A stretch of 64,000 nt of DNA, taken from NCBI GenBank assembly GCA_003254925.1, contig QANZ01027320.1:351016-415015 (forward strand), given 5' to 3'. How positions within the stretch are numbered: the stretch's first letter is position 1; each line of letters opens with the position of its first letter. Below the pieces are notes generated by a model that saw nothing but the letters and a program-made list of their open reading frames with translations, did not search any database and was not told the origin of the DNA. This DNA comes from Chamaecrista fasciculata. Taxonomy: Eukaryota > Streptophyta > Magnoliopsida > Fabales > Fabaceae. A program made the position numbers and the translations under genes. Shown here in pieces: positions 28,326-41,400 of the stretch.

Positions 28326-30390
28326 ACGTGAACTAATTGCAGGGATATCAACCTTTGAGAATAAGAAAAATCTTATTTGGAAGAAAAATTGTCCGGGAAT
28401 AAAAAGTCTATTTTCTTTTTTTTTTTCTTTTTTTTAAACTGAAGAAAGTTTATGAAAATGATTCGGAGATTAAAGGTGAATTTTTTTCAATTTTAAAAAA
28501 ATAAAACAGAACAAGAAAAATTTTAAGGTCTAAAACAGAATCTTAAACAAATATTAGGGATCATAATGGGGTTTTCGCCCTTGTAATTTGTTTATCTTAA
28601 ACAAGAAAAATAAAATTTAAACTAAGCCACAATGTTATATATATATATATATATTCCCTTTACATGTATTATGGAAACCAAGTTAGAAATCATTTGAAAC
28701 AAATTAGTACAAACTTAGGAGGCTTACTAGTTACTACTACAGTACTACTACTAAGAAATGGCACTATTAGAAGTATTAATAGATGATAAGAATAAGATAT
28801 CCTTCCAATATGGTAGTGGTAACTGGTTAGGAATTGTTAAAAAACACAAGTTTTAAATCACAAATCTATGCTAATCTCAATGACTCAATCTCAAGTATTT
28901 CATCACAGTCATAGTATTTTAAATATAATTAAGGTGATGCCCAAATAGCACTATATATGTAGTTCTATCTTTTCTATTTTAAAAGCACAAGTTGTTTACA
29001 CATTTATTTTTTAAAAGTGTCCTTCTGATTTTTCTACTTTTACAATTATCTATAAGTGGAAAGAAGGGTTAGAGAATAAAATTGATATTTGCCACCATTT
29101 AGTTATGATAACATAGCCACTTGGACGACACAACCCCTTGAGAAATCATCGTGTCTTTCTCTTTAATAGTTCTAAGACTCAAGTCATAACATTTGAGTCT
29201 TGTAAGAAAAAGTTACATTGTTTCATTTTAAAGCGCCATTTTCTTGAAGTTTAATTTATAGATACTTTCTTACCAAAAAAAAATTACACATATTTCATAG
29301 ATTTTTTAGTTCTAAGCTTTAAAGATGCTGAGAAATGGAGTATTTGGAGTTGGATAAAATGATGAAAAGCTGTTATTTGAGTTGTTGTGTTGGTTTTAGG
29401 AAGTTCATCTGACATGGTTGATCCACTAATTTTTAGATGGATTATGTGGATGACCCAAAATCTCTTTATGAAAACCTTGGAGGTTAATCATATTTTGTGA
29501 CACCAATAATACTTTTACCAATCATTTATGACATTGGCCAAACAACATCATTTTCTTCTTTAAAATAACAAACAATTATTAAATCTTCACAAACCGAGGC
29601 AAGGCAAACGAGGCCTCAATATCTTAACCAAACTTCCTAATATCCATGAAAATTTGTTAGATTAGTTATATTTTCAAAACTGAAGCAAGAACTAATCACC
29701 AAAATCAAATTCAATTAAATCAAAATATTTAAATGAGTGGGCCATCGTAAGATTTGTATTTTGAGAAAAAAAAAATAAAAAACATAGCATTCTCCAGCCT
29801 CACCATCACTAACTGACCCCATTAGTACTTTATTATTGATTCATACATCGAAATTGAAATGCCAACAATACACTCAATCATTCATGAAGCACTTGCTCTA
29901 GTTCAATATAGCAACAAATTTAAAACATAAATCATGGTCCCCTGGCCCATATTTGAAATTTGAACATTTGTACCATAACATTAAACAATTATTGAATGAA
30001 CTTCTTATATTAATTACTTCACAAATAATAGTATTAATTCATTAACACATCTCTTGAAAATAAAAATTCAAATAAAACATATACAACTCAAACAAACATT
30101 AAATATTAACATCTAAATATTTACGATTAATGCAGTTTTATTTCCCAAAAAAAACATTTAAATATTTACAGCGTAATAATTAATTTCAGAAAATTAAATC
30201 ACTATTTCCCCTCAAAATAATGCAGCCTCGTATTCCCATTCTTTTTTGTTCTGTACTTCTCTAGTTTTCTTTCAATGTTTGGATGTGTTAGAAAAATCAT
30301 GGGTGGTGATTTGGAGGGTTCGTACTCTGATGATTTTGACTAGGTCAAAAAGATTTTTTAATTATTTTTTGTCTAATTTAGAAAAGAACA
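28326..30390. other. AT-rich spacer, nothing recognised
   Basis: No ORF with codon-like composition, no splice-linked coding blocks and no complete element. A (TA)n run sits near 28637. Confidence 0.5.
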
Positions 30391-30852
30391 AAGTCCAAAT
30401 TGATCCCTTACATATCACGTAGATTTCAAATTGGTTATTTATTTTTCATTTATTTCAGATTGGTTCTACATGTTTCTATAATGTTTCAAATTGATTCCAA
30501 AAATATTGAATGTGATCATATCTCTTTCATTTCAAGCTCAAAAGTGATGAATTCAGAGTTATAAGTTTCTTTTAATGAGTACTTTGGGACCATTAATAAA
30601 CGAGGTTAAATTGATCATATCTTTCTTGTTTCAAGACTGAATGCGACAAATTCAAAACTATGTGTTAACTCTTGAAGAGTTTTTTCTCTACCTAGTTAAG
30701 ATAACTAGCAAAGTAAGTCAAACCACATATCGAAAATAGGTTTGAGACCAATTTAAAACATAGTAAAAATATGTAGAACCAATATAAAACAAATGAAAAA
30801 TAAGGGACTAATTTAAAATCTACATAAGGGACCAATTTGAGACATTGGCATT
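30391..30852. repeat. inverted-repeat element
   Basis: Left tracts 'ttcaaattggtt', 'catgtttctataatgtttca' are mirrored on the right by 'ggaccaatttgagacattgg'. The left half resembles the truncated copy at 14752-15005. Ends and target duplication are unclear. Confidence 0.5.
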
Positions 30853-30938
30853 TAAAAAACTAGGAAGAGAGATTATAATGAGGTTTATACTTGAATTTTT
30901 TCTATATCATTTTCTTTTTGCCGAAGAATTTTTTGTAT

Positions 30939-31891
30939 TGTTAGGATCAAACACTTACCACTAGGCTAACAGTTATAGTGGTTAGCAAGGGCACAACTCT
31001 ATTTCTTTAACTCAGTAGAATAGACGTTCAAGCGCCATGATTCGACTATGACTTGACCCCATACGACCTCCACCATGAGATAATTGATGCCACGCCTTGG
31101 TTAACAATCTTCCCCTCAACAATTGTCTTGTTGGGAATTGAACACATGACCTTAGTTATTGATAATAAGCCTAATAATTAGGAAGCCCAAATTAAATGAT
31201 AGAACATGCCCTTGGCCCAGTGCGCGACAGGCCCACCAGATGGGTCGTAAGGGCGAGAACGCCCTACATCACGCTAAGGTGAGGGCGCCCCCAGTCACGA
31301 AGGACATGGGCGTCCACGTACGAAGGAATAAGGAAACATTCCCTGAATCAATCAGGAACCAATCAGGGATCGATCAAGATCCGCTGTCAATCAAGGCAAA
31401 TCACTCAGAGATCCTTTCTCTTGATAACGCCTTAGCCATCAAGGCACCTTTCACAGAAAATAAAATTACGTGGGAGCCAAAGATCACAATCAAATCAGCC
31501 AGGATCACAATCAAGGATCTAGGCATTTATGGCAAGATCACACCAGATTGCCCTCAGCCAGTATAAAAGGTTAACCCTTCACACTGGAAAAAGGTACGCT
31601 CTCTACTCAGTCAATTGACGTTATTGAGCTCATAATCCTTACTAACTTAAGCATCGGAGGTGAATTGCAGGGCCACCCTGTGTGTTCATTGACTTGCAAG
31701 TCATAATGACGATACCAATTGTTAGGATCAAACGCTTACCACTGGGTCAAAAGTTATAACTGTTAGTAAGGGTGCAACTCTATTCTTTAACCCACAGTAA
31801 AGCAGACGCCTAAGCGATATGATTCGATTATGACTTGACCTCATACATGGGCCTTCGCTATGAGATAATTGATGACACACCTTGGCTAACA
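30939..31891 (-). mobile_element. TRIM-type LTR retrotransposon
   Basis: Two direct LTRs, 30939-31106 and 31720-31891, with TGTTAG..(C/T)TAACA ends, and a perfect 5-bp target duplication TGTAT at 30934-30938 and 31892-31896. On the minus strand the 5' LTR is followed, after two bases, by TGGTATC, the start of the usual initiator-Met primer binding site, and the 3' LTR is preceded by a purine tract GAGGGGAAGA. The internal region is 613 bp and codes for no gag or pol. TRIMs depend on enzymes supplied by other elements. Most of the interior looks like a different LTR in the opposite orientation. Confidence 0.88.
31197..31710 (+). mobile_element. gypsy-like LTR segment inside the TRIM (boundaries approximate)
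   Basis: Plus-strand features of a Ty3/gypsy LTR: GC-richer start, TATAAAAGG near 31562, then TTACTAACTTAAGCATCGGAGG and TGCAGGGCCACCC, the usual R/U5 wording of plant gypsy LTRs. No gag/pol is attached, so it would be a solo LTR nested in the TRIM, or foreign DNA carried by it. I could not find its 5-bp target duplication. Confidence 0.5.
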
Positions 31892-32288
31892 TGTATCATT
31901 ACTTTGTTTGGTTGTGCTTATATATATATATATATATATTAGAAAACTTATAAAAGATCACTAAATTGACAATTTAATTTATGAAATATTGAAATACATA
32001 GTTTAATCTATGAAAGATTTAAATGGTACATTTGTTGATCCTTTTTATGGACTAAAAATACGTTGTTTGGTTCTTTCAAGGACTACAAAGTATATCATTA
32101 TTTTTTGTATATTTCAAAGACTAAATTTTATATTTAAATCTTTTCAAGGACCAAATTGTTAAAGCGATAATATTTCGAAAACTGAATTGTTCACTCTATT
32201 TTTTTTAATGAGAATCAAGTGTTGTTTCTTAATCACTAAGAGGCTAAACTAATGAATATTAAAGTAAATTTATTATTATTAATAATTT

Positions 32289-33091
32289 GGTCAAAGTCTA
32301 ATTTTGGTTCCTTATCTTTGAGGTGAGTTGCAATTTAGCCATTTATTTTTTTTTCTTGTGATTTTGGTCCTATACAAAAGTTTCACTCCTTACTTCAAAT
32401 GATTGATGAATGTGGCCATATCTCTCTCGAATGATTGACAAGTCATTTATTTGTCTAGTTAGAGCAATAAGCAAACAAGGCCAAATTAGACTTTAAAAGT
32501 GTGCTACTCATTTCACAGTAAAAAAAGCGAAATTGGTAATATTTTTCTCATTTTAAGTTCGACTATGACAAGTTTGGAGCCATGTGTTACCGTTGACGAA
32601 TTTTTTATTTCTTCTAGTTGAAACTGTTAAAAACTAAGGTCAAACCGAGCTCGAAATAGGTTTTGGAACTAAAAAGTGAAAAATTATGAAAAACTACTTT
32701 CGAGTATCGATTTGACTTTATTTGATAACGGTTCTAATTGAGAAGAAAAATGACTTATCAAAGGTAACTTGTCTCAATCAAACTTGAAACAAAAGAGATA
32801 TAATCAATTTCACTCATTTGACTATGAAACAGACGATCCATTTTCAGAGTCCAATTTAATGTTATTTACTGATGATTGACAACTCCAACCGGACAAAAAA
32901 AAAACTCGTCAAGAATAACATATAACTCTGAATTTGTTGCAATTAGATTCAAAATGAGAAATATGACCATATTTAATCGTTAAGACCAATGAGAGAAACT
33001 TTTGAAAAAGATATAAGACCAAATCACAAGAAAAAAAAAAGACTAAATAATAACTTACTCAAAAAATAAGAGGTCAAAATTACATGTGACC
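32289..33091. mobile_element. MULE-type inverted-repeat element
   Basis: 803 bp with ends GGTCAAAGTCTAATTTTGG and CAAAATTACATGTGACC, flanked by TAATAATTT / TAATAATTA (8 of 9 match). Non-coding. Confidence 0.68.
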
Positions 33092-33159
33092 TAATAATTA
33101 TTTTTGTATACAACTCGATTCAAACTCAAAATATTAATGCTCAAATAATTTGATTGTAT

Positions 33160-33368
33160 GCCAACAAAGGTTGACCCAGTTGGTAAGGAGTCGACTCATA
33201 ACCCATAAGATCGTGAGTTTGATTCCTGCTACCGATGTGAAGGTCTTGTTGATAGGCGATTTGTAAATACCTCTGTAAACGCTTATAGCGTCTGAGGACA
33301 TGCCCTGACTTTGATGAGCCCCGGACTCAACTCACCTAAACTCTTTATTAAAAAAATGGAAAAAATGA
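33160..33368 (+). mobile_element. tRNA-derived SINE, second copy
   Basis: Starts GCCAACAAAGGTTGACCC, has box-B-like GAGTTTGATTCC and ends CTCACCTAAACTC plus A-rich tail. Flanked by the perfect 12-bp repeat ATTTGATTGTAT (33148-33159, 33369-33380). Same family as 11190, with an extra internal block. Confidence 0.82.
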
Positions 33369-33736
33369 TTTGATTGTATACTCACCTAGTCACCTTACTT
33401 TGTTAATATTTAAATTCTTTTGGTTGCCTAAGGTATCCTCTAGTCCGACGAGACAAAGACTAATTCTCTGCGGATTTGTGCTCCATTTAAGGGTCTCCGC
33501 TGACCAATTGGTTGCTGTATATATAAAGTGGGATTCAAACCTCTAACACTTGCTTAAACGACCTAATAAACTCGACCACTAGACTAACCAAACTTCATTA
33601 TTAATATTTGAATTTTAATTGTACTAGAAGACAGGAGTTACCATATTTCTTGCACGCCTTTCTTGCCCCCAACCCCCTAACGTATATTTAGGCAATATCT
33701 TACCCAAAAGCCAAAGGTAGTTTTTTTCAAATTTTT

Positions 33737-34580
33737 TTGAAAGTCCCACCACCCACTCACACACACCCACACACACTGTCGCTCCTTTCACTCGCTTTTT
33801 CAACTTTGCCTCATTGGCTCTTGTTCCTCTGTCCCTTTCTCTCTCTCTCTCTCTCTCTCTTATATTTTCTCGCTTTCTCGTGCCACTCTGCAAATTGCAA
33901 AATGCCCCACACCCTTTCCCTCTCGCTTTTTATCAAACCCTAGACATGTCACTCCAATTCGGTTTCGTTTTCACCACCGTCTTCTTCTTCTACTAGATCT
34001 AGGTTTACTCAACTATATATCCTGCATTCATCCATTGTTTCTCTTTGAGCCTTTTGCACCTGCGCAACCCCACTTTGAGCTTCTTCTGCATGTTGTTCGG
34101 CGCCTTTTGTGTTTATTTTCTCTCACTTCGATCGAAATTTAGCTGGGTTAGGTTTGGTTGGTTGGAATTTTGTGTAAGAAGCTGCATTTTGTGACTGATC
34201 TTTCACTGCTGTTTTACTTCTAGCAACAAGTCTTTGGTTCCCTGTTTCTTTTTCTTTTTTGTTCGAGTTTCGAAGTTGTTGAAGCTGGGTATAAGCTACA
34301 TTGTTGTTTTAATGATACTTAAAGTCTTACGCTTTTCGAGTTTTCATGTTATTAAGCTTTCGGATGAAGTTATGAACTGTGTCTGTGCTCAGCCTATTTA
34401 AGCTGAGGGCACTATTCTATATTGTATTCCCGGTTGTTGAGAAAATATAGGATAATTTTGGGTCGCTCTTTATCTCAGTCTTTCTTTTTATTTTCTTGCA
34501 AATTGAACTAATGCTAGCATAATTATAACAGATAGTTCGGTCAGAAGTACTACTGCCGAGTAATTAGCTGGTGTTAGAAA
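33737..34580 (+). promoter_or_regulatory. AIR9: AIR9 promoter and 5' leader region
   Basis: A pyrimidine-rich tract with (CT)n at about 33837-33860 and an AAACCCTAG motif near 33935 are typical of a plant core promoter or leader. A likely leader intron ends with ATAACAG at 34531, placing 34532-34580 as the last untranslated stretch before the ATG at 34581. The leader intron's donor was not fixed. Short ORFs here are taken as leader sequence. Confidence 0.5.
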
Positions 34581-35426
34581 ATGGAGGTAACCTCAGAACA
34601 GTCAGGTGAAGATACGTCAGAAAAGCCCCAAAATCCTGAGAAGGTAGCCTATGTTAATTCATTGTCAGAAGGTGTGAAAAAAGTTGCAGAAACTGGAAAG
34701 CTTAGGGCAGCAGTGGGGCTAAAGGGTTCAACTGCGGCTGCACCTCTCAGAAAGCGAGTAGAATCTAGAATTGTTTCTGATTCAACATTGGGTGCAAAAA
34801 AATCGGGTTTGGCTAGTTCTTCTTGTGGTTCTACAAGTTCAGTTTCTGGGATAAGAGGAAATCGTACTGGAGGATTGCCTGAGAAGCCATTGACATCTGA
34901 AGGAAGGAAAAACAGTATTAGTTCAACTGTCAGGAAAAAAAGTAGTCCTTCTATAGGTACAGAACCTGTAAGGAGGTCTCTCCCAGAGCTTAGGCGGAGT
35001 TCCATCTCTTCATCTCTTAATAAACCATCAGCTCGAGCTGGCATCTCAGAGACTAGAAAATCATTGCCTGCCTCACCGGTGGGCCGGAGTTTAAGAACTT
35101 CCATTGCATCTGATGTGTCTGAGCTAGATACTACTAAGAAGCCATTGGTTAGGCCAGCATCATCAGTATCTTCTTCATCAAGAAAGGCTCCTTCTTCATC
35201 ACTGGATAGTAGCAGCAGCACATCAGCTAGGAGAACTGTTTCTAAGCTTTCTTCTCCATCAGCACGGTCACCGTCTGTCTCAAGTACATTAAGATCAGGG
35301 TCACTGTCATCCTCTCAGGATAGAAGTTCTACTTTGTCTGGAAGGAGGAAAGGATCAACTCCTGAAACCCGAGATTCACGATTTATTGTCCTTCCACAGG
35401 TTGAGATAAAAGCCAGCGACGATGTG
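34581..35426 (+). other. AIR9: AIR9 first coding exon: Ser-rich basic microtubule-binding region
   Basis: One 846-nt exon, residues 1-282, extremely rich in Ser with many Arg/Lys (RKNSISSTVRKKSS, RRSSISSSLNK) and low complexity. In Arabidopsis this type of basic Ser-rich domain directs microtubule binding. The antisense frame is also open (190 codons) because of the Ser-codon bias and is not a gene. Confidence 0.9.
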
Positions 35427-38400
35427 GTAAGGATCATTTTAGTAGGACTTTAAATATGGAAAATTTAATGTGTTCAGAACCAAGCTTTCAATCCCACACC
35501 ACCTCAGTTAGATGAATTACATAAATGAAAGAGTCTTCCATGTTAATTATATCTTGGGCACTAGCAGCTGAAGGAAAGGCACCCCTTTTTGTCTTCTTTG
35601 GCTTTCTTTGTATCTTTGCATTATTTCGAGTCTCGGACTCGGTTGATAGGCAACCTTATTGTAGTTTTGTTAGCAGTGCTGCTCATAAATATCCATGTAG
35701 ATGGTAGATTAGAGACTGTTGATACTTTTTAGGATTTGAATATCAGGTGGAAAGGAATCAATTTTCAGATGAAAGAGGGAATTATTGTAGTTAAATGTAC
35801 AAGATTTGTCTTTGAAACATTTTAGTATCGTTAAGAAATTTCTTAAAGTTTCACGCAAAAGGGCTCAATACTAAAATTACATCCTAACTTGTTGCAAGTT
35901 GATGCCAATAATGGGCTACACCTTTAGAGATTGACTGGTCATTTCACTTATATGCTTTATCACATGCTTTAGAAAACTAATGTGTGTATGGAGGATTGAT
36001 GTATTTATGGTGACTTCAGTTAAGTTCTTTGACTTACGATTTCTAAAGAGCTACTAGCTTGTAGGTCGATAACACTTTTTATGCTAGCTTTGGTCTTTGG
36101 AGTGTCTTGTTACTACATGACTCAAAGAGGTGTGTCCCTGTACCATGCCCCGTAAAATCTAGTGCACTTTTGTTTCCAAACTATACCTGTTCTATAGTAC
36201 TGGTTGATGTTTGGCATATTAGGTAGTGCTAGGGCATTAGAGGGTTGACTCATTCCATTTCATTGTCCTTTGGGAAGGTGTAAATTCTGTGTTTCATGTA
36301 ATTTTGAAGACAAAACCTGTCTTTTTTTTTTTGTTGATATAATATTCAGCTGATGTCCTTAAATTGTAATTGTTATTTATTCCTGGTCAATGCTGTAATA
36401 TTTCAGAGATTGGATCTCAGGGGACACAGAGTTCGCAGTCTCAATGCTAGTGGGTTAAAATTATCATCAAACTTAGAGGTAAACTCATCTTCTATGTACT
36501 CACCATTTATTGTAGGCAATATCTATTCTGAGAAGATTGTATCTGGATGTTAGTTCTGATTTCAACGTGATAATCTGATAGAATAAGCTTTTCTATGCCA
36601 GATAATAATCACTTACTATTTAAGTTGAATAACATGGATGAACATGCTAAGAGTTTATGTGCTCTAGTCTCTAACTAGTTGCTCTCTTTAAGGCAAGATT
36701 TGGAATTTTTTGGGGGGGATGGGGATACGTAAAATCATTTTGATTAGCTATCATTTTACTATTGTCTATTCATTTTTGGGAATATTATTTTTTTGTAAAT
36801 GAAGTTGTTTATTTTCTAAGTTTCTAATACACAAGAGGGACACACACTTCTCATTTGCAAGAAAGGTTGTAAGTCAATTGCACTCCTATCTTGATCAATT
36901 TGTTGGATTTCACTGAGACAGCCACAATATTCTGTGTATAACATTGTCCCAACTAGATTGAGACACATATTGACCAATTTGCTTCAGTAGTTATTCTATA
37001 AATGGTGAGCTGTTGTTGGTTATTACTTCTCATTCTTTTATCAATTACCCCAGATTAAGTTCTTTAAAGAGAAGATAATTGTTCGAAATTTCAGTTTCCC
37101 ACCTTTTTTTATCAAGGATTTCTGATGTGGGGAAGATAACTTTAGGATTAGTTTTAAAACAATATACTGAAACTTCTGTTTCCCCTGATTTTCTTTCAAA
37201 GATAAGAAGAGAATTTTATGTCTCTTGTTTTGCCTCCTATTTAGTTTGTGCTTTGATGGCTATGACAGCCTTTAACTTATGATTCATATTGGCAGTTTGT
37301 CTATCTTCGAGACAATCTCTTGTCTACACTGGAAGGAATAGAGATATTGACGCGAGTAAAGGTTTGTGCGCTAATTTTTGTCTTATTATTTGTGCCAACA
37401 TTTCTATGTAGAAAGTAGAAACTATACTATATGTGGATGTTATGTTTGATTAGTTGCTAATAAACTTGTTACTAACTGATTGAAAGAAAACATTTACCAT
37501 GCCAGGTTCTTGATTTGAGTTTTAATGACTTTAAGGGGCCTGGATTTGAGCCTCTTGAGAATTGCAAAGTATTGCAGGCATGTTGCATTACACATACACC
37601 TAGCTTTCTTATAGTTTCTCAAAATTCATAATGGGATATGATGCTGATTTATTGATATTATGAAATCTTTCACACAGCAACTCTATCTTGCTGGAAACCA
37701 AATAACGTCAATGGCAAGCCTACCACAGCTTCCTAATCTGGAGGCAAGCTTCACTTTACAAATTTTTAATCCAAATCTTATTATGGCATTCAACTTAAGC
37801 TTTTCAAAATTTAAGTATTTGATTGTTTATGCTCTATTTTCCTTTTACAGTTCCTTTCTGTTGCTCAAAATAAGTTGAAGTCTCTTGCAATGGCAAGTCA
37901 ACCTCGACTCCAGGTTGTTTTGGTGTTTTGATTTTTGACCATATATATTATGTTATATATGCCTTTATAATCAAATTTTAATTGAAAATAATTTATTGCA
38001 GGTCTTAGCTGCTAGCAAGAACAGAATTTCTACTCTAAAGGGGTTCCCCTATCTACCGGTTCTTGAGGTTAGTCTGGTGACATCATATGTATTAGATCTA
38101 ATGATTGATGACTGGTTTGTCAAGTGATCTTATGTCTTTACACTTCTATATTAATAGACTTTTGCTTGGATGTGGTTCATTTTGTATTTTTGTCTGACAA
38201 ACTTTCCTAGTACTTGTTCAAATATTAAGGCCATAAGTAAATTATCGCTTCGAACTTCAAAGCAAATAGAATAGTGTGAACTAGTGAGCAGTGGACACCA
38301 TAATCTTTTTCCTTTATATTTTATTAAATTGTCGTGAGAAGCCAGTTTTAAGGGAAAAAGCACCAAAAGTTACAAGGGCTTGCCAAATTCCTTGATTTCA

Positions 38401-41400
38401 GCATGTGAGGACTTTACACATCAATCTCCTCATCTTGATTGGACCGAAGAGGTTCAACAGTTGAGGTGTGAGCAAAATGACCAAATTCTGCTGGTCCTTA
38501 AAGCCAAATTAAAGTAAACAGAAGGAAGCAAACTTGTGTATCCCTAAGAAAAAGCTTTGGTGCATATTGATGCTCAAAATGGTAGGAATATATTAATAAG
38601 AAGCCTCTTTAATATAAAAGAATATAACTGCGTGGTAAAGTGAAGGATTTAAGAATAGTATATCATATATATATATACTTTGAATTGTGAAAATAAGGAG
38701 AGCCAAAGTAATTGGGAAAAGAAGGATAAAACAAATTATATTTGCTTGCTGCCAATTAAATGTACAGCAAACTTATATTAAAAAGGTAATAATTCATAAT
38801 TTGATTGATTTTTGGCCACCCACATTACTGGTAAGTGGTAATTTTACTTTTGCGTATGTAGACTGACATACTGTTACTTTCTATGATGTTCTCCTGTAGC
38901 ATTTGCGGGTGGAGGAGAACCCTATACTTAAGATGCCTCATTTAGAAGCAGCATCGATTTTGCTAGTTGGGTCTACTTTGAAAAAATTTAATGATAGAGG
39001 TACAAGTGGTAAAATCATTTTTAGCATTTTGCATTTTAATATTGTTGCCAGGCTTCATGAAAAGAAGAATACTATTGTACACTTGTACTGATAGTTTTCA
39101 GCTGATTCCTATGGCTGCATGTGTTCTATTATTTATTTATTTTATATTAATTTTTTTGTTGAAAAATGTGTTCTATTAAGTTATTTAGTGTCCATCCATT
39201 TTTTGAAAATGGAAAGTTTTGCAGATCTTTCTCGTGAGGAACGGGCAATAGCAAAGCGATATCCAGCACATACAGCTTTATGCATTAGAGATGGTTGGGA
39301 ATTTAGCCGCCCTGAGCATGCTGCAGGTAAATAGTCCAGGCCTTGACCTCACACTATGTTAGTGTCTGTCTTGCCCATTGCGTTATCTTAGCATCACTAC
39401 TGTCTGCAATTTTTTTTTGTGGTGGGGGGGGGGAGGTTTGATGAACAAGTGACNACTGTATGAAGAAGTAATGACATATGGTTCCTATTAATGTGGATAG
39501 AAAGCAAAGTGCAACACCTATGTATATGCTGTAAAATCTGGGTTCTAAGTAATGATAATATCATAAGATGCCATTTATTAGGAGGGAGGAAAGGTACAAA
39601 AAGTACAAAGCATAGAGTATGAGATGTCATCCAAAAAGAATGGTAATACAAATATTTGGTGATTAAGCAGCATGTGGTCTATGAATCTGAAACACGTCAT
39701 TTGTGTTAATTCTATTGCATACTACTGGCAACTTTTTGTGATCTATCATATTCTGCCTAACATTGCTTTGGGCTGCCGATGAAAATAACTGAGATTAAAG
39801 AGTAGTGAGGAAATAACAGTTTAAATTCACAGCAAAATTTGATCATTAAGCTTTTGTTATGTTAATGTCATGTACATGGTTTGAGGATTAAAATAATGTT
39901 AAATAAATCTCGCAGCTAGCACTACATGGACTGATAGTGAGAAATTGCAAAAATCAAAATTTAACATAAACTTCCGATAGCTTGGCTTTGTGCTTACCCA
40001 ATTGATCATTCTGACTAAATTTTGTGTGTCCATAAGCAGGTGAATATCATCAAATCCAGTTAAATAGCATATGGGCTTGCTGTAAGCCTGTAGCCATTAT
40101 ATAGTTCTTGTAATGGCTGACCCCATTTATCAAAATTTTGAGACTCTAAGGACCCAATTACAAATATTAAGTGTAAGAACTAATTTGCAGTAGCAATGAA
40201 ACTTTAGGGACTACTGAAATAATTAAACCACATTTTGAAGTGCCCTGCCTTCCTCAGCTGAAATTGTGGTTTTAATATTTCATGTTTTTTTATTTTTATC
40301 TGACTGAGGTTTCATTCTCTCATTCTATATATACTGGGTTTCTCCTTCATCATTCTTGAAGGCTCTAGTTCTTAATTGTGGTCTAATTATCTAATCAACA
40401 GAGTCAACTTTCCGATTTCTTGTTGAGCAATGGAAGGACCAATTGCCTCCTGGGTTTTTCCTCAGGCAAGCCTCCATAGATCAACCTTTAGAAGAAGATG
40501 CTTGTCGCTGTCATTTCACTTTCAATCAAGATAGTGAAATGAGTATTGCTGAGCCATTAGTCTTAAAATACCAATGGTTTCTTGGTGAGAGGACGCTTTC
40601 AAACTTTGTTCCTATTCCAGATGCTACTGATGAGGTAATTCAATTGTTGCTGCTTGGAATTTTGTTTGTCAATTTATTTTTGTATAATTTAATTTTTCCT
40701 GGCATTATGTGATGCCCAGATTTACTGGCCAAAACGTGAAGATATAAAAAAATTTCTGAAAGTGGAATGTACTCCCATTATAGGAGAGACGGAGTACCCT
40801 CCCATTTATGCCATCAGTTCACCAGTTTTACCAGGTATGCATATTGATATGCCCTTAAAGATGCATTACTATATTTTAAAAATCAGTCCCACAGTATTAA
40901 AGTGGTTCATGAATTTAGGCTTCAGAGAAAATGTGAAGCTTGTGGTATAAAGATAAATGAATGAATATGAATTCCTTTTCATACACATGATCATTCTTTT
41001 CTATATAATTTTTTGTTATTTGAAACAAATAAACATCCACTGCCAACCTAATTTATTGTTCCAGTTCTGTTAAAAAAAAAAAAAAATCATTGTTCCAGTT
41101 CAATTTCTGAATATTTGAGAAACTGTCGTTATTTTGGCCTCCCTCTAGGATCCTGCAAATGGTTTGTTTCAGAGCAGTGGTCCTTATGGATTTACAGGAT
41201 TTAAAAAGCTCCATTAAGTAGTATGTTTTGTTTGATTTAGGAAGATTGCTTGTTACCAGTAATTGTGATTTTTTTCTTCTAATGAATGAATTATTTTTCT
41301 TTTAAAAAATGGCTGGTCATCTAAATTTATTTCAATGATACAAACAATATTAATTGACTGATTTTTTTACTATACTTTCATGTACTGTTCAATTGTCTTT

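Noticed and set aside
31159..31566. 135-codon plus-strand ORF
   Set aside because: It lies in the gypsy-like LTR segment inside the TRIM, and its composition is not protein-like.
33624..33996. Short ORFs across the (CT)n region
   Set aside because: They are repeats of Ser-Leu or Arg-Glu from the CT tract in the AIR9 leader or promoter.
34649..35221. 190-codon antisense ORF in the first AIR9 exon
   Set aside because: It is a shadow produced by Ser-codon bias of the sense strand; there is no promoter or family match.
37563..37577. GT donor within GCAAAGTATTGCAG as alternative to the GC donor
   Set aside because: Using it would delete Val-Leu-Gln and break the leucine-rich repeat register seen in AIR9. 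It also resembles a donor poorly.
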